Shown here one piece after another: positions 1 to 8,488 of a stretch of DNA of 64,000 nt (position 1 is the stretch's first letter; each line of letters opens with the position of its first letter). Source of the stretch: JBCDJG01 sp038748065 (GTDB lineage: Bacteria > Pseudomonadota > Gammaproteobacteria > Pseudomonadales > Halieaceae); NCBI GenBank assembly GCA_038748065.1, contig JBCDJG010000020.1, positions 18,956-82,955 on the forward strand, given 5' to 3'. Below the pieces are notes generated by a model, which worked only from the letters and a program-made list of their open reading frames with translations, did not search any database and was not told where the DNA came from. The translations under genes were made by a program, and so were the position numbers.

Positions 1-1
1 A

Positions 2-1195
2 CGGCCGCGAGGGGATGCGGAGTCACTGGTGCTTGAACGCGAGCAGTGGGACGACCTCCACGCCTTCACTCGGGCAAACAGCCTCGATCTGATTTTTACC
101 TGCAAGTACGGCTTGTTCAAACGCAGTGAACACGGCAGCTGGGAAGGCAGCGAGCTGGAACAATTGCTTCGATATAGCCGTGAGCGAGGCTATTGGATCG
201 ACGTCTTCGAGCTAGGCAACGAACTCAATGCCTACTGGGCCTTTCACGGCCTGCATGCACAGCCGGGGGCACGCAAGCTAGCGAGCGACTATGACACCTT
301 CATCGAGCTTGTCAGGCGCTACTACCCAGCAGCCCGTATCTCGGGCCCCGGCAGCGCTTACTGGCCCCGTCTCGGCGAGACTATCCGCCCATTCACCAAC
401 CTGACGCCTCGCTTCCTCGCCAAGCTGAAAACTGATCTGGACATTGTCGACTGGCACTACTACCCCTTCCAGAGTGAGCGCAGCCCGGTGCGCACGCGCG
501 CTGCCAAGCTCCAGCGTCTGGTTGACCCGAAGTCTTTCAACGACTTTCGCCGCTATAGCCGCCGGCTACGCCGCCTGCGGGACCGCTTCCAGCCACAGGC
601 CGAACTGTGGACCGGCGAGACGGGCTCAGCACAGTGCGGTGGCCAGCCCTACCTGTCCGATCGCTGGGCATCGGCGTTCTGGTGGGCGGAGCAACTGGGC
701 CAGGGTGCGCGCCAGGGACAGAGCGTCATGGTCCGCCAGGCGCTAGTCGGCGGGGACTATGGCATGGTGGACCGCCTGACCTTGCGCATCCGGCCGGACT
801 ACTGGGTCAGCTGGCTGTGGCGCCAGCTCATGGGTACCGAGGTTTACGCGGTAAACTCGGGGAGCGGCGAACTGCGCTGCTACCTGCACAGCGCCGCTCG
901 CGGGCACGGCTACACGCTGCTCTTGATCAATCTTAGCGATGCACCTACCCCAGTGGTGTTGCACGGGCTTGGCCTCGCAACCGCCGCCTATACCGCGACC
1001 GCGAAGTCGCTGACCAGCCGACGAATACGCATTAATGGCCGGCGGCCATCCTTCAACAAAGGCCGCGTGAGTCTGGCCGACTTCCCGCACAAGGCGCCAG
1101 AGAACACCTTACCCCCCTACAGCATTTGCTTCTGGTGCCTCGCGAGCCTGACGCAGAGCGCCCCGCTAAGCCTGGGCCATCAATCAGCAGCTTGA
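2..1195 (+). CDS. Heparanase-like glycoside hydrolase (GH79), 5' end outside window
   Basis: The reading frame is open to the left edge, so the gene starts before the window. The visible part matches the catalytic barrel and C-terminal beta domain of animal and bacterial heparanases. Counting from the GTG at position 29, ELGNE (residues 61-65) supplies the acid/base Glu65, and WTGETGS (194-200) supplies the nucleophile Glu197. It is followed by the family's GG-x-P-x-LSD stretch and an RQ-x8-YGMVD stretch. The end (PPYSICFW) matches the heparanase C-terminus. GH79 enzymes cleave glucuronosides in heparan sulfate or proteoglycan-like glycans. The signal peptide would lie off-window. The family call is strong; the substrate (host glycosaminoglycan, algal or own polysaccharide) is inference. 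Confidence 0.85.
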   Translation, partial: RPRGDAESLVLEREQWDDLHAFTRANSLDLIFTCKYGLFKRSEHGSWEGSELEQLLRYSRERGYWIDVFELGNELNAYWAFHGLHAQPGARKLASDYDTFIELVRRYYPAARISGPGSAYWPRLGETIRPFTNLTPRFLAKLKTDLDIVDWHYYPFQSERSPVRTRAAKLQRLVDPKSFNDFRRYSRRLRRLRDRFQPQAELWTGETGSAQCGGQPYLSDRWASAFWWAEQLGQGARQGQSVMVRQALVGGDYGMVDRLTLRIRPDYWVSWLWRQLMGTEVYAVNSGSGELRCYLHSAARGHGYTLLLINLSDAPTPVVLHGLGLATAAYTATAKSLTSRRIRINGRRPSFNKGRVSLADFPHKAPENTLPPYSICFWCLASLTQSAPLSLGHQSAA

Positions 1196-1321
1196 CCTCT
1201 AAGACTTGGTCGATATCCCGGACAACATAAGCTCGCAAGGCGTCTTTGCGTGGTATCGACTGGAGAATATAGGGCATTTCTGGCACTTTCTCAGTCGATC
1301 AGCACACCGGGCAAGAGCCGC

Positions 1322-2035
1322 ATGCAATATCAAGCAATGGAGATAAGCGAACACGAAGCTGCGAAAGAGGCAGCACGCTCCGCCAAGGCACTGATGGACA
1401 TGGCGAACCAGAGTCACCCCTGTCGTGAAGACATCGCGCAGTTTCGCTATTGGCAAGCTACGGCGCGCACCTTCACCTGCCACACCTGCCTGCGAGTTCG
1501 CGACCAGGCAGCCGCTCGCCTCCCAGCGCTGGCAAACGTTTTCTACGATGCCGCCAGCCCAAAAATCCAGCCCTGGTACCCTGAATTCAAAGGGGGTGAG
1601 TGTCGGCCCGGCCATGTGCCAACAGCGGAGGGAACGCTGCGGCAGCAACGCGTAGTCGCCTCTTTCGATCTGCACGTGGGGCGCCCGCGCAGCTACCGTC
1701 AGTTACTGTCGCTGCATGCGCCAGAGCCGCACTGCCGGGTACTGGTTGCCCGCTCAATCAGCGACCCACAGGAGGAACTGCCGGTGACTGGTAAGCTGGC
1801 CTACACGCCATCTCCCAATGGCGAAGTTTTTGAGTGGCAGGAAGGAGACCTCTATTGGCACCATATCTGCACCACGCCCGGGGCGCGAGTACTCCCGGGC
1901 CCCTTGGATAGATGGCTGATCAATGGCCTACGCCGCTTCGGCTTGGACAAGGCTGAGCGTACCACCTACCGCCGCGAAGCGGAGATGCTCCGCGACTGGA
2001 TAGAGGCTGGCGGGCTAGAGCAGGATCAAACCTAG
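1322..2035 (+). CDS. Conserved hypothetical protein
   Basis: I do not recognise this protein of about 237 residues. It has no signal peptide or membrane segment. It has a CHTC pair near residue 58 and a C-terminal basic/aromatic region ending in a helix rich in Arg and Glu (RREAEMLRDWIEAGG). I chose the ATG at 1322; the frame is open from a GTG at 1250 and another ATG lies at 1337, and none has a clear ribosome site. Its stop overlaps the stop of the convergent methyltransferase gene by 4 bases. The overlapping minus-strand frame 1199-1675 is Cys/Leu-rich and looks like a shadow. The coding call rests on length, composition and neat packing against the next gene. Confidence 0.55.
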   Translation: MQYQAMEISEHEAAKEAARSAKALMDMANQSHPCREDIAQFRYWQATARTFTCHTCLRVRDQAAARLPALANVFYDAASPKIQPWYPEFKGGECRPGHVPTAEGTLRQQRVVASFDLHVGRPRSYRQLLSLHAPEPHCRVLVARSISDPQEELPVTGKLAYTPSPNGEVFEWQEGDLYWHHICTTPGARVLPGPLDRWLINGLRRFGLDKAERTTYRREAEMLRDWIEAGGLEQDQT

Positions 2036-2850
2036 GGCTTAAGAAAAACGAGAGTCATGCGCTCACTCTCACCAATGGCAAGGTAGGGCGCCTTCTGAGC
2101 ATCGGTTTCAAGCTCCCAGAGGCTGGGGGGCAGCTGCCAAACGCCGTTGTAGTAACGCTTGGTATCCAGGGGATTACGATTGAAGAAGCCTTCAGCGAGA
2201 AGTTCGAAACCCACGCTTCGCGCGACGGCAATGAGAGTGTCACGCCCCACGTAACCGATGTTCTCAGATAGCCAGTCCTGCCCCGGGTCGGCCATGTGCT
2301 GGACGACGCCCAGCTTACCGCCGGGTTTCAGCAGGTCGAAAAACTCAGCAAGCGCCACCTCGGCGATGTCTGCGGCGAACAAGCCGTGCATACTGCGGAA
2401 GGTCAGAACACGATCGACGCTGCCGCTGTCCGCGGGACTCTTCAGCAGTTTGGCCCCCTCTTCATCAAACCACAGGGAAGATACCTTGACGCGATCGTAG
2501 ACCTTCGGATCCGCCGACATCTTCTCCTCAAAGCGCTGTCGGGAACCTGGACGGTAATCGGCTTGTGTATCCTCACTGTCAAAATGTGCTGCGATCAACT
2601 GCCCATCCTCCCGCAGGTAGGGCGCAAGAATCTCCGTATACCAACCGCCGCCAGGAAACACCTCTACCACCGTATGCCCTGGCTGCACGTCGAACAGGCT
2701 GAGGGTCTCTAGCGGGTTGCGGTACTGGTCACGCGTGATCCAGGCTGCGGTTCGATGGTCGCTATCAATGGCCGCTTGCAGTTTGGGCTGGTCGGCCGAC
2801 GCAAGGGCGGCGAACGTGAACAGACAAATGCTCGACAGGGTTCTTAACAT
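2032..2850 (-). CDS. Exported class I SAM-dependent methyltransferase
   Basis: The 272-residue protein begins with a signal peptide (MLRTLSSICLFTFAALASA, cleavage near residue 19). A Rossmann methyltransferase fold follows: motif I is VVEVFPGGGWYTEIL (about residues 61-75) and the post-I acidic position is HFD. It resembles the COG4798 'predicted methyltransferase' group, which often carries signal peptides. The SD sequence aggaggt lies 8-9 bases before the ATG, and the gene overlaps the YtfJ-like stop by 7 bases, so the two are co-translated. The substrate is unknown. A methyltransferase outside the cytoplasm would lack SAM, so the family may have another role or be membrane-anchored. Confidence 0.8.
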   Translation of the reverse strand: MLRTLSSICLFTFAALASADQPKLQAAIDSDHRTAAWITRDQYRNPLETLSLFDVQPGHTVVEVFPGGGWYTEILAPYLREDGQLIAAHFDSEDTQADYRPGSRQRFEEKMSADPKVYDRVKVSSLWFDEEGAKLLKSPADSGSVDRVLTFRSMHGLFAADIAEVALAEFFDLLKPGGKLGVVQHMADPGQDWLSENIGYVGRDTLIAVARSVGFELLAEGFFNRNPLDTKRYYNGVWQLPPSLWELETDAQKAPYLAIGESERMTLVFLKP

Positions 2851-3467
2851 GGTAATGCACCTCCTTCAGTGCAAGTGGGCGACTGCCCGGTTTCAGCGCG
2901 CTGGTTGGCGGTGATTGCAGCGTCAAGCAGTGCAAGCGCACTATCGCTTTCCTCCTCGGTCATCTCACCCTCCTTGAAAAACAGCACCCGGCCCTCGGCG
3001 TCTACGATCATAATCGCCGCGCTCTTGGGTTGCAGGTTCCAGTCCTCGAGCATTTTGCTCTCGTTATCAACCACAATGTTCGCCTCCGGGTAGCGCCGCT
3101 TGTTCGACTTCAGGGTCTGCGCCACGATAAAGCCAGTGCCAAAGGCCGCGTCATCGCGGTTAACTACAGCCACAGCTTGATAGTCATCAGGGGTATAAGG
3201 CCGTGCCTCCAGGGCATCGGAAAAAGCCTGGTAGGTTTGATCAAGACCCACCCTCGCTGCCAGGTGTTGCAAGTACACCGGGCGGCCGCTCAAGCTCGCG
3301 GTTGACCAGGCTTGATGCGTCACCTCCTCACCGTCAAGGATGAGTATCCCGGCATTGTCAATGACGAGAGGGCGAAGCACATCGCCTACCGCCGGCGGCT
3401 GCGCCGCTGTCGCTACTGACATTGTCTGTAACAGCAGGGCCATCCAGACGGTTCTTATCATGTTCAT
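2844..3467 (-). CDS. ytfJ: YtfJ-family periplasmic thioredoxin-fold protein
   Basis: YtfJ family (TIGR01626). The chain has the family's segments NRDDAAFGTGF, then LQPKSAAIMIVDAEGRVLFFKEG, on a thioredoxin-like fold without a CxxC pair. I place the start at the ATG at 3467 (MNMIRTVWMALLL), which gives a typical signal peptide ending ...TAAQ; a longer frame to 3533 has an unlikely Cys-rich leader. Location is the periplasm, and the molecular function of the family is not known. The 3' end overlaps the methyltransferase gene. A short Cys-containing tail (PTCTEGGALPC) could form a disulfide. Confidence 0.85.
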   Translation of the reverse strand: MNMIRTVWMALLLQTMSVATAAQPPAVGDVLRPLVIDNAGILILDGEEVTHQAWSTASLSGRPVYLQHLAARVGLDQTYQAFSDALEARPYTPDDYQAVAVVNRDDAAFGTGFIVAQTLKSNKRRYPEANIVVDNESKMLEDWNLQPKSAAIMIVDAEGRVLFFKEGEMTEEESDSALALLDAAITANQRAETGQSPTCTEGGALPC

Positions 3468-3881
3468 GTGCCAACTCACATCATGGGCTCCACAGGAGCA
3501 TGGACTATAAATCACTCGATCAGACCTGGCCATCGGTGATGCGAGCCCCTTGTGTCATTCGCGTGACGCTTTGATGACCGGATGGCCTCCCGATCTGTAG
3601 GGCAATCGGCATGTTGATCACTAATTAACCTGCCTGATCTACCCACGACCAGGGCCCTCCAGCGAAACAAGGGCTCGAGCGCTAAACGAGTGCTCACTCA
3701 CATTCACGCGCCAGCGGCGATTGTCACATTCCGTCACAAAATCGCCTCGAAACTTTCAATAAACCGAAACCTTTGCGTCATCCCACTACCGCACTGTGAT
3801 GCAGCGCAACGGCTATCCCTGTCAGCGGACACAGGCCGTTGAGTCATTCGAATCAAAATCATCAGGCTGGAGCATCTCTAG
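3468..3881. other. Divergent intergenic region between ytfJ and phoX
   Basis: This 414-base stretch carries no convincing gene; the minus-strand frame 3512-3697 has poor composition. It should hold divergent promoters for the ytfJ pair and for phoX. It includes a pair of GTCAC repeats at 3721-3737 that resembles a weak PHO box. Confidence 0.5.
3721..3738 (+). promoter_or_regulatory. Candidate PHO-box-like direct repeat
   Basis: TTGTCAC at 3721-3727 is followed by CCGTCAC at 3731-3737. Known PhoB boxes have two CTGTCA-type 7-mers at an 11-base period; here the period is 10, so the match is imperfect. Its position about 145 bases before a PhoX-family phosphatase makes phosphate control plausible. 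Nothing else supports it. Confidence 0.3.
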
Positions 3882-5834
3882 ATGGAACATGACGAAGACA
3901 TTAGTAATAACTCGGGCAATCGATCGTTCGGCGAGGTACTTGGCGTCTCCGCGTCGCGGCGCAAATTTATGCGTGGCAGCCTTGCGGCAGCCGCGGGCAG
4001 TTTTATAGCACCCAGTATCGCAAGCGCGCAGGCAGACTTCGATAGCGACGACCAGACATGGGACGACGACGAACTGGAGATAAGCGCCTTCGAACAGAGA
4101 AGCAGCGCGATAGAGTTCACCCCCGTACCTACCGGCGAGGCCAGCGGCCCCATCCCCAATATTTCCGAGGAATACGAATACCAGGTCATCATTCCCTGGG
4201 GCACACCGCTGGAGGAGGGCGTCATGGAATACGATGGCGACCCCAACACGCGGCCAACGTCCGAGGAGCAGGCTGCTATGGTGGGTATTGGCCACGACGG
4301 CATGCACTTCTTCCCCAAGCAGGGTAACGCGGGTAATCGCAGAGGTTTACTCGTCATCAACCATGAGTTCGGCAGGAACACCCACGTGCTCGCACCCGAT
4401 CAGCTACAGGAGGTGGCAGGCGACATCCTGCCAAACAGCCTTGAAGCGGTACGCCTGTCACAACATGCGCACGGCGTTTCGGTCGTTGACATGCGCAAGA
4501 GAAGAGGCGGCGTCTGGGAAGTCATCACTCGAAGCCGACTCAATCGGCGCATACATGTGAATACACCCGTGACGTTTTCAGGGCCCGTCGCCGGCAGCGC
4601 GCTACTTGAATCCGGAGGGCCTGCCCTCGGCACCGTTAACAATTGCTCTAATGGCTATACCCCCTGGGGCACCTATCTCACCTGTGAGGAGAACTTCAAC
4701 GGCTACTTCGGCGATTCAACCTATGATCGTGAAACAGAAAGCGGTAGCTGGACGCCCACGGCAGAGCAAGAGCGTTATGGTTTCTCCCCCGTAGGGTTCA
4801 GCTACGGCTGGGAACTGTTCGATCCACGCTTTGACCTCTCCATTCCAGAGACTGAGCAGGAAGCCAACCGATTTGGCTGGGTGGTAGAGATCGATCCTAA
4901 CAATCCACGCTCTGCCCCTGTCAAGCGAACGGCACTCGGCCGCTTCAAACATGAAGGCGCCACCCTGACCATTGGTGCGGGCAACCGGGCCGTCGTCTAC
5001 ATGGGTGACGATCAGCGCTTTGACTACATTTACAAGTTTGTATCGGCAGACAACTGGCAGACCATGGTCAGCAACGGCATCAGCCCCCTGGATGAGGGCA
5101 CGCTCTATGTCGCCCGCTTTGATGAGGATGGCACTGGCCAGTGGCTGGAAATGAGCATAGACGATCCAGCCATCCAGGCTGCGGGCTTGTCTTCACAGGA
5201 AGAGGTTTTGACCTATGCCCGTGTTGCCGCCGATGCGCTGGGCGCCACACCGATGGATCGCCCAGAATGGATCAGCGTGGCGCCGAACCAGGATGTGTTC
5301 TGCACGCTGACTAACAACAGTCGTCGCGGCACGGAGGACAACCTCGGCGCAGACGCGGCCAACCCACTGGCACCCAACAACGACGGCCACATCATTCGCT
5401 GGCGCGACGCCGGGAATCACGTCGGCACCACCTTCGAGTGGAGCATTTTCGTTATCGCTGAAGACACTCACGCTGAAGGCGACGAACGGACATTCAGTGA
5501 TCCGGACGGGCTCTGGATTGACCCGAACGGACGCATGTTCATTCAAACGGACGGCGGTCAGCAGAAGGAAATGAACAACCAAATGCTCGTAGTCAGCGTC
5601 AACGACGACCCGGACAATCTCGATATCCGGCGCATGTTCACTGGCGTTTCCGGCGACGAGATCACGGGGCTTACGACCACGCCAAACCGTCGCTTTATGT
5701 TCATCAATACTCAGCACCCGGGTAACGGCGACCCCAGCCTCACCAATTTCCCGGCGCAACAGGACGGTGTCACCATCCCCCGTGACTGCACCATGATTAT
5801 CAAACGCAAAGATAAGGGTATCGTTGGCTCTTGA
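3882..5834 (+). CDS. phoX: PhoX-family alkaline phosphatase, Tat-exported
   Basis: 650-residue PhoX/DUF839 protein. The N-terminus has a twin-arginine signal (SRRKFMRG, Arg26-Arg27, then an Ala-rich stretch ending near Ala49). Family blocks follow in order: INHEFGRN, NNCSNGYTPWGTYLTCEEN, GRFKHEGA, VYMGDD and DGLWIDPNGRMFIQTDG. PhoX enzymes are periplasmic calcium/iron phosphatases that release phosphate from organic monoesters and folded metal enzymes need Tat. A tatA gene lies 66 bases downstream, past a hairpin. The SD is ggag about 11 bases before the ATG. A related activity such as a phosphodiesterase cannot be excluded. Confidence 0.88.
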   Translation: MEHDEDISNNSGNRSFGEVLGVSASRRKFMRGSLAAAAGSFIAPSIASAQADFDSDDQTWDDDELEISAFEQRSSAIEFTPVPTGEASGPIPNISEEYEYQVIIPWGTPLEEGVMEYDGDPNTRPTSEEQAAMVGIGHDGMHFFPKQGNAGNRRGLLVINHEFGRNTHVLAPDQLQEVAGDILPNSLEAVRLSQHAHGVSVVDMRKRRGGVWEVITRSRLNRRIHVNTPVTFSGPVAGSALLESGGPALGTVNNCSNGYTPWGTYLTCEENFNGYFGDSTYDRETESGSWTPTAEQERYGFSPVGFSYGWELFDPRFDLSIPETEQEANRFGWVVEIDPNNPRSAPVKRTALGRFKHEGATLTIGAGNRAVVYMGDDQRFDYIYKFVSADNWQTMVSNGISPLDEGTLYVARFDEDGTGQWLEMSIDDPAIQAAGLSSQEEVLTYARVAADALGATPMDRPEWISVAPNQDVFCTLTNNSRRGTEDNLGADAANPLAPNNDGHIIRWRDAGNHVGTTFEWSIFVIAEDTHAEGDERTFSDPDGLWIDPNGRMFIQTDGGQQKEMNNQMLVVSVNDDPDNLDIRRMFTGVSGDEITGLTTTPNRRFMFINTQHPGNGDPSLTNFPAQQDGVTIPRDCTMIIKRKDKGIVGS

Positions 5835-5854
5835 TCCCATTCATCACCACTTAA

Positions 5855-5887
5855 AGGGCGCCGCCCTGCGGCGCCCTCATTTTTTTG
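5855..5887 (+). terminator. Rho-independent terminator between phoX and tatA
   Basis: The inverted repeat agggcgccgc / gcggcgccct is a perfect 10-base stem around a 3-base loop (cct). It is followed by catttttttg. It lies 20 bases after the phoX stop and just before the tatA ribosome site, so it would end or attenuate phoX transcription and lower tatA expression. Confidence 0.85.
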
Positions 5888-5900
5888 AAAGGAGAATTCT

Positions 5901-6122
5901 ATGGGTATAAGCGGTATTGGAATCTGGCAACTGCTGATCATTCTGGCCATCGTCATTATGTTGTTTGGCAGCAAGCGTCTGGCCGGGCTGGGGGGAGACC
6001 TGGGTACGGCTATACGCGGTTTCAGACAGGCGACGAAAGAGGGCGCCGGGGACGAGGCTGAGCAACGCCACGACAGTGACAATGCGCTTGAGAGCGCACA
6101 CCAAAACCAGACGACCACGTAG
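5901..6122 (+). CDS. tatA: Sec-independent translocase subunit TatA
   Basis: 73-residue TatA. The N-terminal membrane helix (IGIWQLLIILAIVIMLFGSKRL) with the FGSKRL hinge, the amphipathic helix starting GGDLGTAIRGFRQATK, and an acidic/polar tail are all typical. The SD aaggag lies 9 bases upstream. There is no tatB or tatC here, so this is a stand-alone copy beside a Tat substrate, as in the phoD-tatAd arrangement of Bacillus subtilis. It would act with TatC encoded elsewhere. Whether it is the only tatA in the genome cannot be seen. Confidence 0.92.
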   Translation: MGISGIGIWQLLIILAIVIMLFGSKRLAGLGGDLGTAIRGFRQATKEGAGDEAEQRHDSDNALESAHQNQTTT

Positions 6123-6298
6123 TTATCGATCGCTGGCGAAGTCGTCAGCGACAATAGGCTCGCCGGCAGCTGTCGGCGGCACATCTCGCTCTTTTTATTG
6201 CTATTCACCTCGGTCTTCTCGCCTGAAAGGCATGCAAGCCTTGCATCAAGCGCGGGCATGGTAATGCCCTGCGCGCTGGACAAGCCCCTGCTACCGGT

Positions 6299-6320
6299 GA
6301 AATAATAATCATTCTTATTT
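6299..6320 (+). promoter_or_regulatory. Fur-box-like operator upstream of haem operon
   Basis: The A/T-rich, partly palindromic stretch around aataataatcattcttatt matches most positions of the Fur consensus GATAATGATAATCATTATC. It lies 25-45 bases before the ATG of the haem receptor, where iron-repressed operators usually sit. It stands out against a GC-rich background. Confidence 0.75.
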
Positions 6321-6344
6321 GCATTAAGCACAGGAGTCATCGCC

Positions 6345-8486
6345 ATGAAAACGCTAATCCCCGGCGTCCTGTTTCTGGGATTGATCAGCCTTGCCTGGGG
6401 AGCAAAAGCTGAGGAATCGGCAGAGCCAGCCATTGTGACGGGCGATGATCTGCTGGAAGAAGTCACCGTCTATGGCACCAGCAACAGCATGCGCATCATT
6501 GACTATCCCGGACAGGTCAGCGTTCGTGGCCTGGAGGAGGTTGAGCTCTTCATGCCCACTACCATCTCAGAGCTGCTGCGCGACGTGCCGGGCCTTGAGT
6601 TTTCCGGTGGCCCAAGGCGCACGGGCGAGACACCCAGCATTCGTGGGCTGGGCCGCGAGAACGTCCTGATTCTCATTGATGGCGCCAGGCAGTCCTTTAT
6701 CTCCGCCCATGATGGGCGCTTTTTTCTGGACCCCGATCTGATTAGCACGGCCGAGGTCGTACGCGGACCCTCCTCAGCGCTCTACGGTAGCGGTGCCGTT
6801 GGCGGCGTGATGGCCTTCGAGACCCTGGACGCCGCCGACCTGCTGAAAAGCAACGAGGGCATCGGGCTGCGTTTGCGCGCTGGCTATCAGGACGTCAACG
6901 AGGAAACTAATGGTTCAGCCACCGCCTATATGCGCCAGGGCAGGCTTGACCTGATCGGCAGCCTGAGTTTCCGCGACTCCGGCGATATCGAACTGGGCTC
7001 CGGAGACACCCTCCCCTCAGATGACGATCTCACCAGTGGCTTGATCAAGGCCGAGTATGCGCTATCCGACGCTTGGGGAATTGAAGCTTCCTGGCTGCAA
7101 TTCAACAATGATGCCGTGGAGCCCAACAATGGTCAGGGTGTTACGTTAAGCGAAGACGATGTGCTATCGACCCTGGTGGATAAGCGTATCGAATCTGATA
7201 ACTATCGGCTGACGACTAAATTCCGCCCCATCGATAGCATCTGGCTCGACGCGGCGCTCACGCTCTACCGCGCCGACACTGACGTCAAGGAGTCGGAGCT
7301 GGACTCGCCCAGAAGCACAACACGTCGCATCGAGACAACTGGGGTTTCGCTGCGCAATGTTTCTCGCCTGGGGCGCAATGAGAACCACTTGCTCACGCTT
7401 GGCGGCGACTGGTTTGAGGATGAGCAAACGGGCGAGGATTCCGCCAATGTCGATGGCACTCGCAATGGCGTGCCTGACGGCGAAGGGTCTTTTATTGGCT
7501 TCTTTGCGCAGTTCGAGTCGGTGTTCGAAAAACCCCTGGGCCTGCCGGGCGAGCTGCTGGTCATACCGGGCATACGTTACGACGAGTATGAAAATGAGTC
7601 CGATATCCTGCCCGGAGAGGAACAGGATGACGATGCGGTTTCACCTCGCCTGGGCCTCAGCTACGGTCCAGTCCCCTGGTTCCGCGCCTTTGCCAACTAT
7701 GCCGAGGCCTTCCGCGCGCCGTCCATAAACGAGCTTTATCTGGACGGCACACACTTCGAGCTGCCCCACCCCATACTGGGGGGCTCGGGCGTGTTTATCA
7801 GCAACGAGTTTGTACCCAACCCGCTGTTGACAGCGGAAGAGTCGGAGACCATTGAACTTGGCATCGGCCTCGATTTTGCCAACATCCTGACCGAAGGCGA
7901 CAGCCTGCTCTTGAAAACCTCTTACTACGAGAGCGAGGTTGATGATCTCATCGACCTGAACGTAGATTTCGGCTTCGACAGCACCTGCTTTATACCGCCC
8001 TTCCTGCCCTGCTCTGCGGGCACCAGCAATAGCGCCAACGTCGACGAGGCTGAATTCGATGGCTATGAGCTGGAGGCATCTTACGATGCCGATCGCTTTT
8101 TCGCGCTGCTCACATTCAGCACCATTGACGGCGAAGACAAGAGCGATGGATCAGACCTCGGCATATTGACGCCCGATCGCCTGAATCTCGACCTGCGCTG
8201 GCGCATACCCTCCGCCCGGGCAGCCCTGGGCACGCGCATGCAGTACGCGGATAATTTTAGACGCCAGGCCTTCGACGACGATGGTAACTCGATCACCGTT
8301 GACCAGCGCGACAGCTATACGGTTTTCGACATCTACGCGACCTGGCAGCCAGGTTTCCTGCCCGGTATCCGCCTCGATGTCAGCGTAGACAACGTCAGCG
8401 ACGAGGACTACGAGCGAGTATTTGCGGGGGTTAGCGAACCAGGACGCAACCTTAAATTCGCGATCACCTGGCAGGGAGACTTCTAG
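6345..8486 (+). CDS. hmuR: TonB-dependent haem/haemoglobin receptor
   Basis: 713-residue outer-membrane receptor with a signal peptide (ending ...WGAKA, about residue 22). A TonB box-like LEEVTVYG (36-43), the plug domain (IRGLGRENVLILIDGARQS, VRGPSSALYGSGAVGGV) and a 22-strand barrel ending in aromatic residues (FAITWQGDF) follow. The plug sequence fits the haemoglobin/transferrin/lactoferrin receptor group, and the genes just downstream encode a haem ABC importer. The SD aggag lies 8 bases before the ATG and a Fur-like site lies upstream. Exact haem source and ligand histidines were not assigned. Confidence 0.9.
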   Translation: MKTLIPGVLFLGLISLAWGAKAEESAEPAIVTGDDLLEEVTVYGTSNSMRIIDYPGQVSVRGLEEVELFMPTTISELLRDVPGLEFSGGPRRTGETPSIRGLGRENVLILIDGARQSFISAHDGRFFLDPDLISTAEVVRGPSSALYGSGAVGGVMAFETLDAADLLKSNEGIGLRLRAGYQDVNEETNGSATAYMRQGRLDLIGSLSFRDSGDIELGSGDTLPSDDDLTSGLIKAEYALSDAWGIEASWLQFNNDAVEPNNGQGVTLSEDDVLSTLVDKRIESDNYRLTTKFRPIDSIWLDAALTLYRADTDVKESELDSPRSTTRRIETTGVSLRNVSRLGRNENHLLTLGGDWFEDEQTGEDSANVDGTRNGVPDGEGSFIGFFAQFESVFEKPLGLPGELLVIPGIRYDEYENESDILPGEEQDDDAVSPRLGLSYGPVPWFRAFANYAEAFRAPSINELYLDGTHFELPHPILGGSGVFISNEFVPNPLLTAEESETIELGIGLDFANILTEGDSLLLKTSYYESEVDDLIDLNVDFGFDSTCFIPPFLPCSAGTSNSANVDEAEFDGYELEASYDADRFFALLTFSTIDGEDKSDGSDLGILTPDRLNLDLRWRIPSARAALGTRMQYADNFRRQAFDDDGNSITVDQRDSYTVFDIYATWQPGFLPGIRLDVSVDNVSDEDYERVFAGVSEPGRNLKFAITWQGDF

Positions 8487-8488
8487 GC

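Noticed and set aside
1199..1675. 158-residue minus-strand frame
   Set aside because: No family features, odd Cys content; the overlapping plus-strand gene packs neatly against its neighbour.
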